In this document: positions 29,737 to 39,149 of the stretch, one piece after another
Layout of the letters: each line of letters begins with the position of its first letter
How positions within the stretch are numbered: the stretch's first letter is position 1
Assembly (NCBI RefSeq): GCF_002155265.1
Contig: NZ_CP021251.1
Coordinates: forward strand, 2,232,001 to 2,296,000
Reading direction: 5' to 3'
DNA from: Corynebacterium pseudotuberculosis
Lineage (GTDB): Bacteria; Actinomycetota; Actinomycetes; Mycobacteriales; Mycobacteriaceae
Length of the DNA: 64,000 bases
Program-made: the position numbers and the translations under genes
The notes under the pieces: generated by a model
Database searches by the model: none
What the model was told of the DNA's origin: nothing
The model's input: only the letters and a program-made list of their open reading frames with translations

Positions 29737-31239
29737 ATGCATGCTTATTCCGTCGCAGACATTCGTGCAGCAGAGAACCCTCTTATCCAAGCCGCCGCGC
29801 CTGATGCGCTGATGCGCCAAGCAGCACAAGCGGTCGCCGAAGCCGCCCTGTGCATGCTTCCTCATGACACATCAAAAATACTGGTTGTGGCGGGTAGCGG
29901 CGGCAACGGTGGCGACGGGCTTTATGCTGGCGCGCTGCTCGCTCAGCTCGGCCACACGGTTCACGCAGTCTTAGCTTCTTCCTCAGCGCACGCACCAGCA
30001 CTTGCGGCCTTTGAACAAGCAGGGGGAATACTAGCGCCCCTCGAGGAGGCGGATCTTGTGATAGATGCAATCATGGGATTGGGAGGAACCACCGAACTGC
30101 GGGATACAACGTGGAACCTCTGGCAGAAAGCAGTGGCAAAGGCTCCAGCGGTACTCGCTGTGGATGTCCCTTCCGGCATAAATTCAGATACAGGATCAAA
30201 CCGTCCAGGTGCCGCCTGTGTGACAGCAGATGCCACCATAACCTTTGGAGTCGCCCGCATTGCGCATGCCGTCTCCCCACATTGCGGCGAAGTTCTGGTC
30301 GCAGATATCAATGCTGGCCAGTCACTTGCCCAGGCTTTCTCAACCAAAAGCCCTGCCGTCGATTTTTTCCAAACAGTTCAAAGGAGCCGTTTCTCCTGGC
30401 CGGATCATTTCCTCCGCACTGACCCGCTTCACATCATAGAGTCCCTAGAACCAGCGGCCGAACATAATAAATACAGCGGGGGAGTAGTCGGTGTTATTGC
30501 AGGCTCCGAAACCTACCCGGGCGCGGCCGTTCTCACCGCCACTGCGGCAGTACACGCCACGCCTTCCATGGTGCGTTTTGTCGGCTCGTGCGCGCAGGAT
30601 GTGGTTCGAGCGCGCCCCGAGGTAGTAGCCACGGAATTGCTTATCGACGCCGGCCGCGTCCAAGCCTGGGCCTATGGGCCCGGCGCGGGTGACACTGATT
30701 GGTTGGCTGATCTACTCCAGCGACCGGAACCGCTGGTTATCGATGCCGATGGGATCACCCAATTAGCCCAAGAGCCCGAGCTGCGGGGCCTGCTTGCCCG
30801 CCGTGGCTCGCATGGGTGGCAAACCTTGATCACTCCCCACGAAGGCGAGTTCTTGCGCTTAGCCGCACGATGCGCCCCCATCCGCGATATCCATGAGGAT
30901 CGGATAGGCGCAGTCCGCGATCTGGCAAGGGCGTTAGGCTGCCAGGTGCTCTTGAAAGGCCGGATCACGATCATCGGCTCAGCCGATTCCGCAGTATGCA
31001 TCAATGCCGGCCATTCCTGGGCCGCAACTCCCGGTAGCGGCGATGTGCTCACTGGTCTCATAGGCGCCTGGGTCGCTCGTTCCGGGCTAGATGCTGTCCC
31101 TCTTTGTGTCTCCATCCATGCCATGGCTGCATGGCTCTCTGCGCAAACGGAATACGGTCCGGCTTCCACGTGGGCCGCAAAGATTGCTGATTTTATTTCA
31201 CAAGCAACGGCTGCCTTAGCCTCCCCACAAAACAGCTAA
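29737..31239 (+). CDS. nnr: Bifunctional NAD(P)H-hydrate repair enzyme (epimerase + dehydratase)
   Basis: A 500-residue fusion. The N-terminal YjeF-N epimerase domain (about 1-215) has VVAGSGGNGGDGLYAGALL and DAIMGLGG. The C-terminal carbohydrate-kinase-like dehydratase domain (about 235-495) has GVVGVIAGSETYPGAAVLT, LVIDADGI, LITPHEGEF and the ATP/ADP loop ATPGSGDVLTGLIGA. It repairs hydrated NADH and NADPH. The start lies 39 bp after nei, so they may be co-transcribed, and the stop overlaps the convergent VanZ gene by 4 bp. Confidence 0.95.
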   Translation: MHAYSVADIRAAENPLIQAAAPDALMRQAAQAVAEAALCMLPHDTSKILVVAGSGGNGGDGLYAGALLAQLGHTVHAVLASSSAHAPALAAFEQAGGILAPLEEADLVIDAIMGLGGTTELRDTTWNLWQKAVAKAPAVLAVDVPSGINSDTGSNRPGAACVTADATITFGVARIAHAVSPHCGEVLVADINAGQSLAQAFSTKSPAVDFFQTVQRSRFSWPDHFLRTDPLHIIESLEPAAEHNKYSGGVVGVIAGSETYPGAAVLTATAAVHATPSMVRFVGSCAQDVVRARPEVVATELLIDAGRVQAWAYGPGAGDTDWLADLLQRPEPLVIDADGITQLAQEPELRGLLARRGSHGWQTLITPHEGEFLRLAARCAPIRDIHEDRIGAVRDLARALGCQVLLKGRITIIGSADSAVCINAGHSWAATPGSGDVLTGLIGAWVARSGLDAVPLCVSIHAMAAWLSAQTEYGPASTWAAKIADFISQATAALASPQNS

Positions 31240-31787
31240 AAGACGATAGAAAGTATCATCTCTGCAAGGATGCACAGAGCACCCACCAAGAAGAATGTGA
31301 CCACAAGGCCGCGTCCGCGGGACCCTAGGATTCGGGCAAAGCATGCCCCCATGAAGGCACCTACCGTGTTGCATAAAACATCATCTAAGTCCGTGTATCC
31401 AATGGCATAGACATACTGGGTGGCTTCTATCCCCACGCTCATGAGGAAGCCAAGCATTGTGGAAAAAATTATGGGGGCCTTCCAATGACCAGCGAGTATT
31501 GTCACCAGAAGAAAACCAAAGGGGATAAAGAGTGCCACGTTTCCCACAGCATCCAACCAGGGCGCATACCAAAGCGTGGGGTTGTTCCAGGCGTCGAAAA
31601 GCTGCAGATCAATAGAACGGTTTCTGTGGGCCTCGGTGCTCCACAAACCGCCAAATGAATAGGTTCCCTTCATCAAAGTCAGCGCAAATACCACAGCCAG
31701 CGCCGCCACAAGCGTCGCCGACGCCGCCTTCACAGAACCCATTCGTTGCAAAACCATGCCGGCCACCCTAGGCAGGGAGTCTGGCAA
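31236..31787 (-). CDS. VanZ-family membrane protein
   Basis: A 183-residue protein with four to five membrane helices and the VanZ signature: NPTLWYAPWLDAVGNVALFIPFGFLL, then a late VGIEATQYVYAIGYTDLDDVLCNTVGAFMG. Family members near van genes give low teicoplanin resistance, but most, like this one, are of unknown role in the envelope. The exact start is uncertain: internal ATGs at residues 11 and 16 are alternatives. Confidence 0.85.
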   Translation of the reverse strand: MPDSLPRVAGMVLQRMGSVKAASATLVAALAVVFALTLMKGTYSFGGLWSTEAHRNRSIDLQLFDAWNNPTLWYAPWLDAVGNVALFIPFGFLLVTILAGHWKAPIIFSTMLGFLMSVGIEATQYVYAIGYTDLDDVLCNTVGAFMGACFARILGSRGRGLVVTFFLVGALCILAEMILSIVF

Positions 31788-31887
31788 TAGGCTGGCCGTT
31801 TCCTTGCTGCAACCTTGGCGCTATTTCTTTGCAGCTTCAACCATGCCCACTACCTTGTGCAAACGTTCTTAGCTTCCTGAATACAAA

Positions 31888-31917
31888 AACTGGCAGAGTG
31901 TGCAAGCTCTGCCAGTT
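31888..31917 (-). terminator. Terminator of the YhgE/Pip gene
   Basis: AACTGGCAGAG (31888-31898) pairs with CTCTGCCAGTT (31907-31917) around an 8-nt loop. The minus strand continues TTTTGTAT, a clear Rho-independent terminator. Confidence 0.92.
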
Positions 31918-31935
31918 GATTAAAATCCTACTTTT

Positions 31936-33837
31936 TTAGACCAGCGCAGGTTCTGGGGTCTCAGTCGAGGAATCCTTACCATGCTCCTCGCGCAGCTTCT
32001 TCACACGCGCAGAACGAACCACAAGAGTGATAGCCAGTGGGATAAGGGTGAAGGCCAGAAGCACCAGGATAGCTACGCCGTAGGAACCATTCAGTTCTCC
32101 CTGTGATGCCTGAACAAAGGCATTACGCGCATAGGTCATCGGGGTGATCGGGTGGAAGACCTGGAAGAAGGAAGGAACTGTGGCCAGCGGCCAGACACCA
32201 CCAAAGGAGAACATGCCAAAGGCAAAAGCCGCCAGGATAGCTATGCCGCCAGTAAAACGACCGAGCAAGGCCCGCAGCATCTGGTTAGTTGCAGCTGCTG
32301 CAGTGGCTGTGAGCAAGAAGCCCAGGGCTATACCTGCAATAGAAGCGGGTTTCCATCCCACCAGAGAGGCTCCCATAGCGAGCACAGCAAGAGTAATCAC
32401 TCCGACTCCCGCGAGGCCGGCGAAAGACTTCAATGTAGGGCCAACAAAAGCGGAACGACGATCAGTGCCAAAGACATGGGGGATAAGGATCGCCGCCATA
32501 GCCATAAGGAGGAAACCAAAAACCATAACGATTAGCATCGAAGCACCGCCGGAGAGGGACTTGACCGTGGGATCCTTGGAGTCCACTACGGTTTGCACCG
32601 GGTTAGAGTTGTTCTCTTTATAGATGATCGGCACGGCAACCTGCTTTGCGGATGCCTCTACATTCTTGGCATTTGGGGCGTTAGAAGCACCTGTGCCAAG
32701 CTTTCCAGCCAGTTGCGAGGTTCCGTCCTTCAATTTCAGGGAACCGTCATGTAATTGCTGAGTGCCGTCGGCAAGCTTGCCTGCGCCCGTATTGAGCTTG
32801 ATAGCACCGGTATTGAGCCGTTCAATGCCATCTTTGAGTTTGAGAACGCCACCGTAATACTCAGAATTAGGATCGCTGAGCATAGTTGCTAGGGTAGCGG
32901 TACCATTTTTCAGCTTGTGTAGTTGAGCCACCTGGTTATCGGGATTATTGGCATCAAATTTAGTAGCCAGCTCTTGCACCTTATTGGCTTGCTCCACAGC
33001 CCCGATGGCCCGGAGCGCATCTGCCGCCTGCTGTAGTTGCGGTGCAGCCTTCTGCGCGGTGGTCAGCACAGGGATGAGAGTATCCGTAAGCTTGCCGACG
33101 CCCGCATCGATCTGTTGCGCACCATCACCCAAACGAGCGGTGCCTTGTGCTAGGCGTCCAGCACCAGCAGCTAGTTGGGAGGTGCCATCGGCAAGTTGAT
33201 GAGCACCACCGTTCAATTGCTGCGCGCCAGACATACCCTTGGCCAAACCTGCCTGCAGCTTACCCGCGCCCTCATCAAGCTTTGCCGAGCCATCAGCAGC
33301 GCGAGTCAGACCACCACCGAGGTTATTCACACCGGTGAGGAGTTTTTTGGCATAGGACTCAGAAATTGAGGCGGACACTGCTTGCTGAATCTTAGGCACG
33401 AGTCCACCTGTGAGGACTGAGCCGTTAGTCCCGTTGAAGTCGTTATAAGAGATCGTAATCTCTGGGTTGGTCGGCTTGTCTGCCAACAAAGTGTTGACGT
33501 TAGCCGAGAAAGACTCAGGAATGGTCACGGTGAACAGATACTTACCGCTGTCCAAGCCCTTCTTTGCCTCGTTGGCGTCGACTTCACGGAAGGCCAGGTA
33601 GTCGCGGGCCAAAAGCCCCTTGACCACCTTGTCACCATAACGCTCAAATTCACCATTACGAGTAGCCCCGGCATCCTCATTGACCACAGCGAGGTCTACC
33701 GAACGCAGATTTTTAGTGGGATCCCACATGGCCCACATATAAACAACTGAAGCAACCACGGGGAGAAGCAGGAATACCACGGCACACAGCCGCTTCCAGC
33801 TGAAGTGTCTCGTGGCCTGAGACGTAAGTTGAGACAT
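31936..33837 (-). CDS. YhgE/Pip-family membrane protein
   Basis: A 633-residue protein. An N-terminal helix (about 18-36) is followed by a large outside domain starting LRSVDLAVVNEDAGAT. A long stretch (about 170-370) has repeated G-x-x-x-L-x-x-G units such as LADGTSQLAAGAGRLAQGTA, predicted to form a coiled or beta-helical stalk. Five C-terminal helices follow (about 425-610). This is the layout of YhgE/Pip proteins, related to phage-receptor and type VII secretion accessory proteins and to ABC-2 type permeases. GGAGG precedes the ATG. No ABC ATPase is adjacent. Confidence 0.87.
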   Translation of the reverse strand: MSQLTSQATRHFSWKRLCAVVFLLLPVVASVVYMWAMWDPTKNLRSVDLAVVNEDAGATRNGEFERYGDKVVKGLLARDYLAFREVDANEAKKGLDSGKYLFTVTIPESFSANVNTLLADKPTNPEITISYNDFNGTNGSVLTGGLVPKIQQAVSASISESYAKKLLTGVNNLGGGLTRAADGSAKLDEGAGKLQAGLAKGMSGAQQLNGGAHQLADGTSQLAAGAGRLAQGTARLGDGAQQIDAGVGKLTDTLIPVLTTAQKAAPQLQQAADALRAIGAVEQANKVQELATKFDANNPDNQVAQLHKLKNGTATLATMLSDPNSEYYGGVLKLKDGIERLNTGAIKLNTGAGKLADGTQQLHDGSLKLKDGTSQLAGKLGTGASNAPNAKNVEASAKQVAVPIIYKENNSNPVQTVVDSKDPTVKSLSGGASMLIVMVFGFLLMAMAAILIPHVFGTDRRSAFVGPTLKSFAGLAGVGVITLAVLAMGASLVGWKPASIAGIALGFLLTATAAAATNQMLRALLGRFTGGIAILAAFAFGMFSFGGVWPLATVPSFFQVFHPITPMTYARNAFVQASQGELNGSYGVAILVLLAFTLIPLAITLVVRSARVKKLREEHGKDSSTETPEPALV

Positions 33838-34417
33838 GAGGGAATCCTCCGGTTTTAGAATTAAATACCGGACAATTATTGCCTATGCGGTTTTGTATCT
33901 AAAACCAAACCCCGAAGGAACAGTCAAAAAAGTACCCCCGCAACACCCCTAAACTGCACGAAGATATCGGTCCCACCAGATATTAAAAACCAATTAAATT
34001 GGCCTTAAGCTGCGACAATATCATTAAAATGCCAACGCAATCCCCTTAGCCTCAAACAGCTCGCCACCCCTTATGAGTGACGGCAATTACACCCCCTGAG
34101 ACGCCCTAAAAGGATCCCGATATTAAGCAACCTTTTAAGAAAAGGCGGAAACTACGGCAAGGATGCTTCACTTTAAGCTTGTTTTCTTTGTTAATTCTTT
34201 GCCAACAGCACCCTAGGACTCCACAAGTACCCATTATCAGCCTTGTGAATACCGTTTTCAGATAAAAATTTGAGTCGACTTAGCGCGATACGTCTATTGA
34301 CTAAAAATGCTCATTTAACTGCATAAACTCCGAAGAATTCGGATCTGCAGAACCCCCGCCCGGAGCAATCACACGGGCCCGTTTTGATAAAGATTTGGTG
34401 AAAAACAAAAAATCGAA
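33838..34417. other. AT-rich gene-free region
   Basis: 580 bp between the YhgE gene and the 25-codon peptide gene. It carries the YhgE promoter region on the minus strand and possible plus-strand promoter elements such as TTGACT at 34297-34302. I see no other gene, tRNA or repeat. Confidence 0.55.
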
Positions 34418-34445
34418 GTTAAGTATTGCATAAGCATTACTTAAC
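34418..34445. promoter_or_regulatory. 28-bp near-perfect palindrome upstream of a short peptide gene
   Basis: GTTAAGTA at 34418-34425 and TACTTAAC at 34438-34445 are perfect complements; TGC/GCA pair inside, with one mismatched position and an ATAA centre. It lies 50 bp before the peptide start codon, in the promoter zone, and is the size of a dimeric repressor operator. Confidence 0.55.
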
Positions 34446-34494
34446 CTGTTAGCTTACAGATAAGACATTTTAAGAAAGTAAAGGAGGAGGGATC

Positions 34495-34572
34495 ATGGCC
34501 GGTATTAACACAGTTACTGCAACACTGAACGTTATCGCATCTGTCTTGGGCATTGTCATTGCTTTCCTCTAG
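34495..34572 (+). CDS. 25-residue hydrophobic peptide, novel
   Basis: ATG 34495 follows the strong ribosome site AAAGGAGGAGGG (34480-34491). The product is 25 residues, starting MAGINTVTATLN and ending LGIVIAFL. It has no charged side chain and forms one uninterrupted hydrophobic helix after residue 10. It is too short for routine gene finding. The strong SD, an upstream palindrome and a downstream hairpin support a real gene. It could be a small membrane or pore-forming peptide, a type I toxin-like peptide or a mycomembrane component. No homology is claimed. Confidence 0.6.
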   Translation: MAGINTVTATLNVIASVLGIVIAFL

Positions 34573-34631
34573 ACAATCACTTTTCTGAGCGCACCCACTA
34601 CGCTGCAGAACACGGGAAGTTCTCAGTGTTA

Positions 34632-34723
34632 GGCAAAAGTTTTTAATATCCAAATTTTATAGTTTTCAAAAATGTAGCCACACACTACATAAGTTTTCTA
34701 TAAAATATTTAAAAACTTTTGCC
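34632..34723. repeat. 92-nt interrupted hairpin downstream of the 25-residue peptide
   Basis: GGCAAAAGTTTTTAA (34632-34646) pairs with TTAAAAACTTTTGCC (34709-34723). Further in, TTTTATAG (34655-34662) pairs with CTATAAAA (34698-34705) and ATGTAG (34672-34677) with CTACAT (34685-34690), around the loop CCACACA. The whole element can fold as one long stem with internal bulges. It could be a terminator, a structured non-coding RNA or a small non-autonomous repeat. Confidence 0.65.
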
Positions 34724-34880
34724 AGGGTGCGCGAGGAAAAACAAACAACGACTAATCTTTAGTTAGATTTCCAAACGCTCAGGCATAACACTGGATATTA
34801 TAACCATACTCAGCGCAGTTTTTCAACCTTTTGACATAATTTCCAGAATTTTGGTTCTTTAACTACTTATCTAAGCAGGT

Positions 34881-34940
34881 AGAGTGCTTTCCGTTGGCTA
34901 GTGGGCCACTATGATCCCACTAGCCAACGGAAAGCACTCT
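34881..34940. terminator. Very long perfect hairpin downstream of leuS
   Basis: A 25-bp perfect stem: 34881-34905 pairs with 34916-34940 around the 10-nt loop CCACTATGAT, and CCTTTT follows on the plus strand. It lies 75 bp beyond the leuS stop. The T tract favours termination of plus-strand transcripts, but the stem can block both directions. Confidence 0.85.
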
Positions 34941-35015
34941 CCTTTTATAACGGAAATAGCGCTCAGGCGAATCAGGCGATAATCCCAAACTCGCTGAGCT
35001 ACTCCCTAACCTGGA

Positions 35016-37877
35016 CTACTTAATCACAAGGTTAACCATGCGCCCCGGCACAACAATCTGCTTGAACAGGTTCTTACCTTCAAGGTGACTTTGCACCGTA
35101 GGTTCTGCGAGCGCAATCTCTACGATCTGATCCTGTGTAGCGTCGGCAGGCACCATAATGCGAGCGCGCACCTTACCGTTGATCTGAATAGGCATTTCTA
35201 CTTCATCATCAACGAGCCATTTCTCGTCATAATCCGGGAAAGCAACGAATGTGATAGTCTCCTCGTGGCCGAGACGCTTCCATAGTTCTTCCGCGATGTG
35301 TGGGGCAACGGGGGCAACCATGATCACCAGCGGTTCTACGGCGGCGCGAGGCGCACCCTTGGCATAGTTCTTGGTCAAGTAGTTGACGTACTCGATGACC
35401 TTAGCAACGACGGTATTAATGCGCAGGCCCTCATAGTCATCACGCATGCCCGCAATAGTACGGTGCAGTTGCTTGAGGTCGTCGTCGGCAAGTCCCGCAT
35501 CCGTGACCACAACGGAGCCGTCGTCTTCAGAAACAACAAGGCGCCACAATCGTTGCAGGAAGCGATGCGCACCAATAACATCTTTGGTTGCCCACGGGCG
35601 AGACGTATCCAAAGGCCCCATCGCCATCTCATAGACGCGGAGAGTATCGGCACCAAAATCAGAGCAGATCTCATCCGGAGCCACGGCATTCTTCAAGGAC
35701 TTACCCATCTTGCCGTATTCCTGATTCACCTCTTCGCCTTGGTAGAAGAACTTGCCGTCCTTCTCTTCCACCTCAGCAGCAGGAACATACACTCCGCGAC
35801 TATCGGTATAAGCAAAGGCCTGAATATATCCCTGGTTAAACAGGCGACGATAAGGCTCACCAGAAGTAACATAGCCAAGATCAAAAAGCACCTTGTGCCA
35901 GAAGCGTGAGTAGAGCAAGTGCAGAACAGCGTGCTCCACGCCTCCCACGTACAGGTCCACGCCGCCGAGGTCATTCTCCCCGCGTGGCCCTGTCCAATAG
36001 CGTTCATTCTCTATATCGCAGAACTGCTTGTTATTGGTGGGATCGATATAACGCAGCTGATACCACGAGGAACCTGCCCACTGTGGCATAACGTTAGTGT
36101 CGCGGGTGTAAGTCTTTAGGCCATCGCCCAGGTCGAGCTCCACCTGGGTCCATTCCGTGGCCTTAGCCAACGGTGGCTGCGGCTCAGAATCGGCATCGTC
36201 CGGATCAAAAGAGACAGGCTTATAGTCTTCAACCTCGGGCAGTTCCACCGGCAGCATAGACTCAGGAAGCGCATGAGCAACGCCATCTGCGTCGTAGACT
36301 ACGGGGAACGGCTCGCCCCAATAACGCTGACGCGCAAACAGCCAATCTCGCAGCTTGTATTGGATCTTCTCAGAGCCTTTTTGCTTGTCCACGAGCCATT
36401 CAATAACCCGAGCAATCGCTTCCTGCTTGTCCAGGCCATTAATATCTAAGCCTTCATCGTTAGCGGAGTTCACGGCTACGCCCGATTCCGTGTAAGCCTC
36501 TTCCGCAACATTGCCACCAGCAACGACTTCACGGATAGGCAGGCCAAACTCGGTGGCAAACTCATAGTCACGTGTATCGTGCGCAGGAACAGCCATGATC
36601 GCACCCGTGCCATAACCCGTTAGAACATAGTCGCCGATAAATACCGGAATGCTCTCACCGTTGACGGGATTCACGGCATTTACACCGAGGTACACACCCG
36701 TCTTTTCCTTGTTCTCCTGGCGCTCAAGATCACTCTTAGCTGCAATAGAAGCGCGGTATGCCTTTACGGCATCGGCAGGGCAGGACTGTTCAAAGGTCCA
36801 GCGAGGATCGACCCCGTCGTAGGAGTTCGTACCGGCGGCCACCAGGGCGTCGACAAGCTCATGCTCAGGCGCAAGAACCATATACGACGCACCGAACAAC
36901 GTGTCTGGGCGAGTGGTAAACACTGTGATCGTGTGCCCAAGGACATCAAAATCCACCTCGGCACCACGTGAACGACCGATCCAGTTACGCTGCATGCTCT
37001 TGACTTTGTCCGGCCAATCTAGCGCATCAAGGTCATCAATAAGGCGATCCGAATACGCAGTGATACGCATCATCCACTGCGAAAGGTTCTTGCGGAACAC
37101 AGGGAAATTCCCGCGCTCCGATCGTCCATCAGCGGTGACCTCCTCATTAGCCAGAACCGTACCCAACCCAGGGCACCAATTCACCATCGAATGAGAACGG
37201 TAAACCAAGCGGAACTCATCAATGACCTTGGCCTTTTCTACCGCATCCAACTCCGAATAAGAGTTAGCAGAACCTTCAAAGCCCTCCGGCAATGCCACCT
37301 CGCCAGACTCCAGAAGTGGAATCAACTCAGAAATAGGGCGGGCCTTTTGCTGCTGGGTATCAAACCAGGCATTGAAAATCTGCAAGAAAATCCACTGCGT
37401 CCACTTATAAAACTCAGGGTCAGTGGTAGCCACACTACGGCGAGGATCATGCCCCAAACCCAACGCACTCAGCTGGCGCTGCATATTCGCAATATTGGAC
37501 ATGGTGGTCGCACGCGGATGCGTACCCGTCTGAATTGCATACTGCTCCGCCGGCAAACCAAAGGCGTCATAGCCCAAGGTATGCAGCACATTCTTACCCA
37601 GCATGCGGTTAAAACGCGCAAAAACGTCCGTCGCGATATACCCCAAGGGGTGGCCCACATGCAGACCAGCACCGGAAGGGTAGGGGAACATATCTTGAAC
37701 GAAGAGCTTGTCCTCTGGAAGCTCTTGTCCAGCGACAGCTAGGTCACCCACTGGGTTAGGCGCATTAAAAGTGCCATTGTCGATCCAGAATTGCTGCCAC
37801 GTACGCTCAATATCCCCGGCCAGCTGCGCGGTATACCGAAACGCAGGACCAGTAGTGCTCTCGCTCGGATTAGTCAT
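35016..37877 (-). CDS. leuS: Leucyl-tRNA synthetase
   Basis: About 953 residues from ATG 37877 ([18 protein letters not shown]). Class I synthetase with the HIGH-type motif HVGHPLGY near residue 70, an inserted editing domain (about 260-450, with [15 protein letters not shown]), the KMSKS-type loop KMGKSLKN near 720 and an anticodon-binding C-terminus. It charges tRNA-Leu. The S-to-G change in KMSKS is common in actinobacterial LeuRS. Upstream in-frame codons exist, but a promoter element overlaps them. Confidence 0.97.
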   Translation of the reverse strand: MTNPSESTTGPAFRYTAQLAGDIERTWQQFWIDNGTFNAPNPVGDLAVAGQELPEDKLFVQDMFPYPSGAGLHVGHPLGYIATDVFARFNRMLGKNVLHTLGYDAFGLPAEQYAIQTGTHPRATTMSNIANMQRQLSALGLGHDPRRSVATTDPEFYKWTQWIFLQIFNAWFDTQQQKARPISELIPLLESGEVALPEGFEGSANSYSELDAVEKAKVIDEFRLVYRSHSMVNWCPGLGTVLANEEVTADGRSERGNFPVFRKNLSQWMMRITAYSDRLIDDLDALDWPDKVKSMQRNWIGRSRGAEVDFDVLGHTITVFTTRPDTLFGASYMVLAPEHELVDALVAAGTNSYDGVDPRWTFEQSCPADAVKAYRASIAAKSDLERQENKEKTGVYLGVNAVNPVNGESIPVFIGDYVLTGYGTGAIMAVPAHDTRDYEFATEFGLPIREVVAGGNVAEEAYTESGVAVNSANDEGLDINGLDKQEAIARVIEWLVDKQKGSEKIQYKLRDWLFARQRYWGEPFPVVYDADGVAHALPESMLPVELPEVEDYKPVSFDPDDADSEPQPPLAKATEWTQVELDLGDGLKTYTRDTNVMPQWAGSSWYQLRYIDPTNNKQFCDIENERYWTGPRGENDLGGVDLYVGGVEHAVLHLLYSRFWHKVLFDLGYVTSGEPYRRLFNQGYIQAFAYTDSRGVYVPAAEVEEKDGKFFYQGEEVNQEYGKMGKSLKNAVAPDEICSDFGADTLRVYEMAMGPLDTSRPWATKDVIGAHRFLQRLWRLVVSEDDGSVVVTDAGLADDDLKQLHRTIAGMRDDYEGLRINTVVAKVIEYVNYLTKNYAKGAPRAAVEPLVIMVAPVAPHIAEELWKRLGHEETITFVAFPDYDEKWLVDDEVEMPIQINGKVRARIMVPADATQDQIVEIALAEPTVQSHLEGKNLFKQIVVPGRMVNLVIK

Positions 37878-37900
37878 AAAAATACAGTGTAATAGCACCT
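37877..37900 (-). promoter_or_regulatory. leuS promoter, probably giving a leaderless mRNA
   Basis: Minus strand: the -10-like TACACT at 37891-37886 fits the corynebacterial TANANT pattern and ends 8 nt before the A of the ATG at 37877. No ribosome site precedes that ATG. Transcription would start at or next to the start codon. Confidence 0.5.
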
Positions 37901-38120
37901 AGCAACGCTTCCCCCATCAGAGCCATCACCGGACGCCTGGTACGCCTCCGCAATTCTTTTTACACAATTCCTAGGGAGCCTCAATATATTTCCCGCCGGC
38001 CATAATTTCCCCCCGGTTAACCCCATAAACCGTTTTATCTCTTTTGCCTATAGTGCCTGACTACCCATGACAAATACATAAGCAAGTTAAAAAATTTTTA
38101 TTCTTAGACACATTCCTTTC

Positions 38121-38150
38121 TTGTCTTACCCAACCCTTGCTATCCTATAA
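38121..38150 (+). promoter_or_regulatory. Putative promoter of the 39-residue peptide gene
   Basis: TTGTCT at 38121-38126 and CTATAA at 38145-38150 with an 18-bp spacer lie about 35 bp before the ATG at 38186. Confidence 0.45.
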
Positions 38151-38185
38151 GCAATTCTTTTCACTTCTACTGATTGGATTTAATT

Positions 38186-38305
38186 ATGTCAGCTGAACTT
38201 CTTTCCAGCCTGTCTAACTCTAGCCTCTCCACCGTTGTTGAGCTCCTCAAGTCCGTCACCAAGATCCTGAGCCTCTTCACCAAGGTCACGGGCATCCTTT
38301 CCTAA
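38186..38305 (+). CDS. 39-residue amphipathic peptide, novel (small porin- or PSM-like)
   Basis: ATG 38186, 39 codons, followed by a near-ideal terminator at 38348-38384. The product starts MSAELLSSLSNSSL and ends FTKVTGILS. Leu, Val and Ile recur every three to four residues with Ser and Lys between, which predicts a single amphipathic helix without a signal peptide. Size and character recall the short mycomembrane channel proteins of C. glutamicum (PorA, PorH) and phenol-soluble modulins. This is resemblance of form only. A weak GGA lies 8-10 nt before the start. Confidence 0.65.
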   Translation: MSAELLSSLSNSSLSTVVELLKSVTKILSLFTKVTGILS

Positions 38306-38347
38306 ACTCACACTTTTATAGCGGTCTCCAACCGCTCATAAGTAATA

Positions 38348-38384
38348 AAAACCCACTACAGCAGTCTTAGCTGTAGTGGGTTTT
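38348..38384 (+). terminator. Terminator of the 39-residue peptide gene
   Basis: AAAACCCACTACAG (38348-38361) pairs perfectly with CTGTAGTGGGTTTT (38371-38384) around a 9-nt loop and ends in TTTT. It is among the clearest Rho-independent terminators in the window and implies a transcript of roughly 200-250 nt. Confidence 0.95.
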
Positions 38385-39149
38385 AGTCTCCCATGTAGCA
38401 ACGGACCCTAGTCTGCCAAACCGGAGCCCGTCGAGAGCCGAGAAAGAATAGGCCACTAAGGTGGCGGATCAACGCAGACCTTCGCTTCTAGCGGAAAGCT
38501 CCCCGAACCCCACTGCACATCTAAGCTCCGTCCAGGCAAAAGATGTGCTCGAACAGCCTTAACGTTTCGCATAAGCATGAACCTTACTTTTATATTTTAT
38601 CGGTAAATTAAACACCCTAGACCTCGCTCCACAATATGGAGCTAGTTGCAGCAGGTCACAAGGTTTCCACTCTCGTGGGAAAAGTTTTCACATTATCTAC
38701 TAGAAATAGTTCGGGACTATTCGGTATTGATTAACAAAAATCTCCTGTAGCAGGGTTTCTATATAAGGCAACCGACCCCTTTCGCTTTTCCTAACTAGAT
38801 CCAGCAGCTCTTTGCTGCCGTTAAACCGAAGCTAACCTCATGAACCGCTTCAAAACAAGCGCATGAGCATCACAAAGTCCGCCATCTCCATAAATATATG
38901 AATTTACTGAGAAGTGCCGTTTTGAAAACCGGCTGGCCAGCCTTGCAACAAGGTCACTATAGCAGCAAAAACAAAACAATGTAAGTAAATACTGTGAATA
39001 GTGTCAGGATTTCATATCTTTGACTATCTTTCGGCAAAGTATGCCTGCCAAGGGCACACAAAAGCCTCACAAGTAGAGAGTGATCCCTTGCAGAGTTGCA
39101 GGAATCTCCACCTGTGAGGCCAAGGGAGTTTACGTAATATTCAGATGTT
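38385..39149. other. Gene-free region between the peptide gene and hrtA
   Basis: About 765 bp with no convincing gene on either strand. GCCTCACA (39064-39071) and TGTGAGGC (39113-39120) enclose a branched fold just beyond hrtA. On the minus strand the stem is followed by TTTTGTG, so it is a likely hrtA terminator. A small hairpin, AATAGT/ACTATT, lies at 38705-38721. Confidence 0.5.

Noticed and set aside
35085..37742. Long frames antisense to leuS
   Set aside because: Mirror reading of a strongly biased essential gene; no independent signals.
38838..38864. 8-codon frame (MNRFKTSA) that could be a leader peptide
   Set aside because: No ribosome site and no run of one amino acid tied to a downstream biosynthetic gene.
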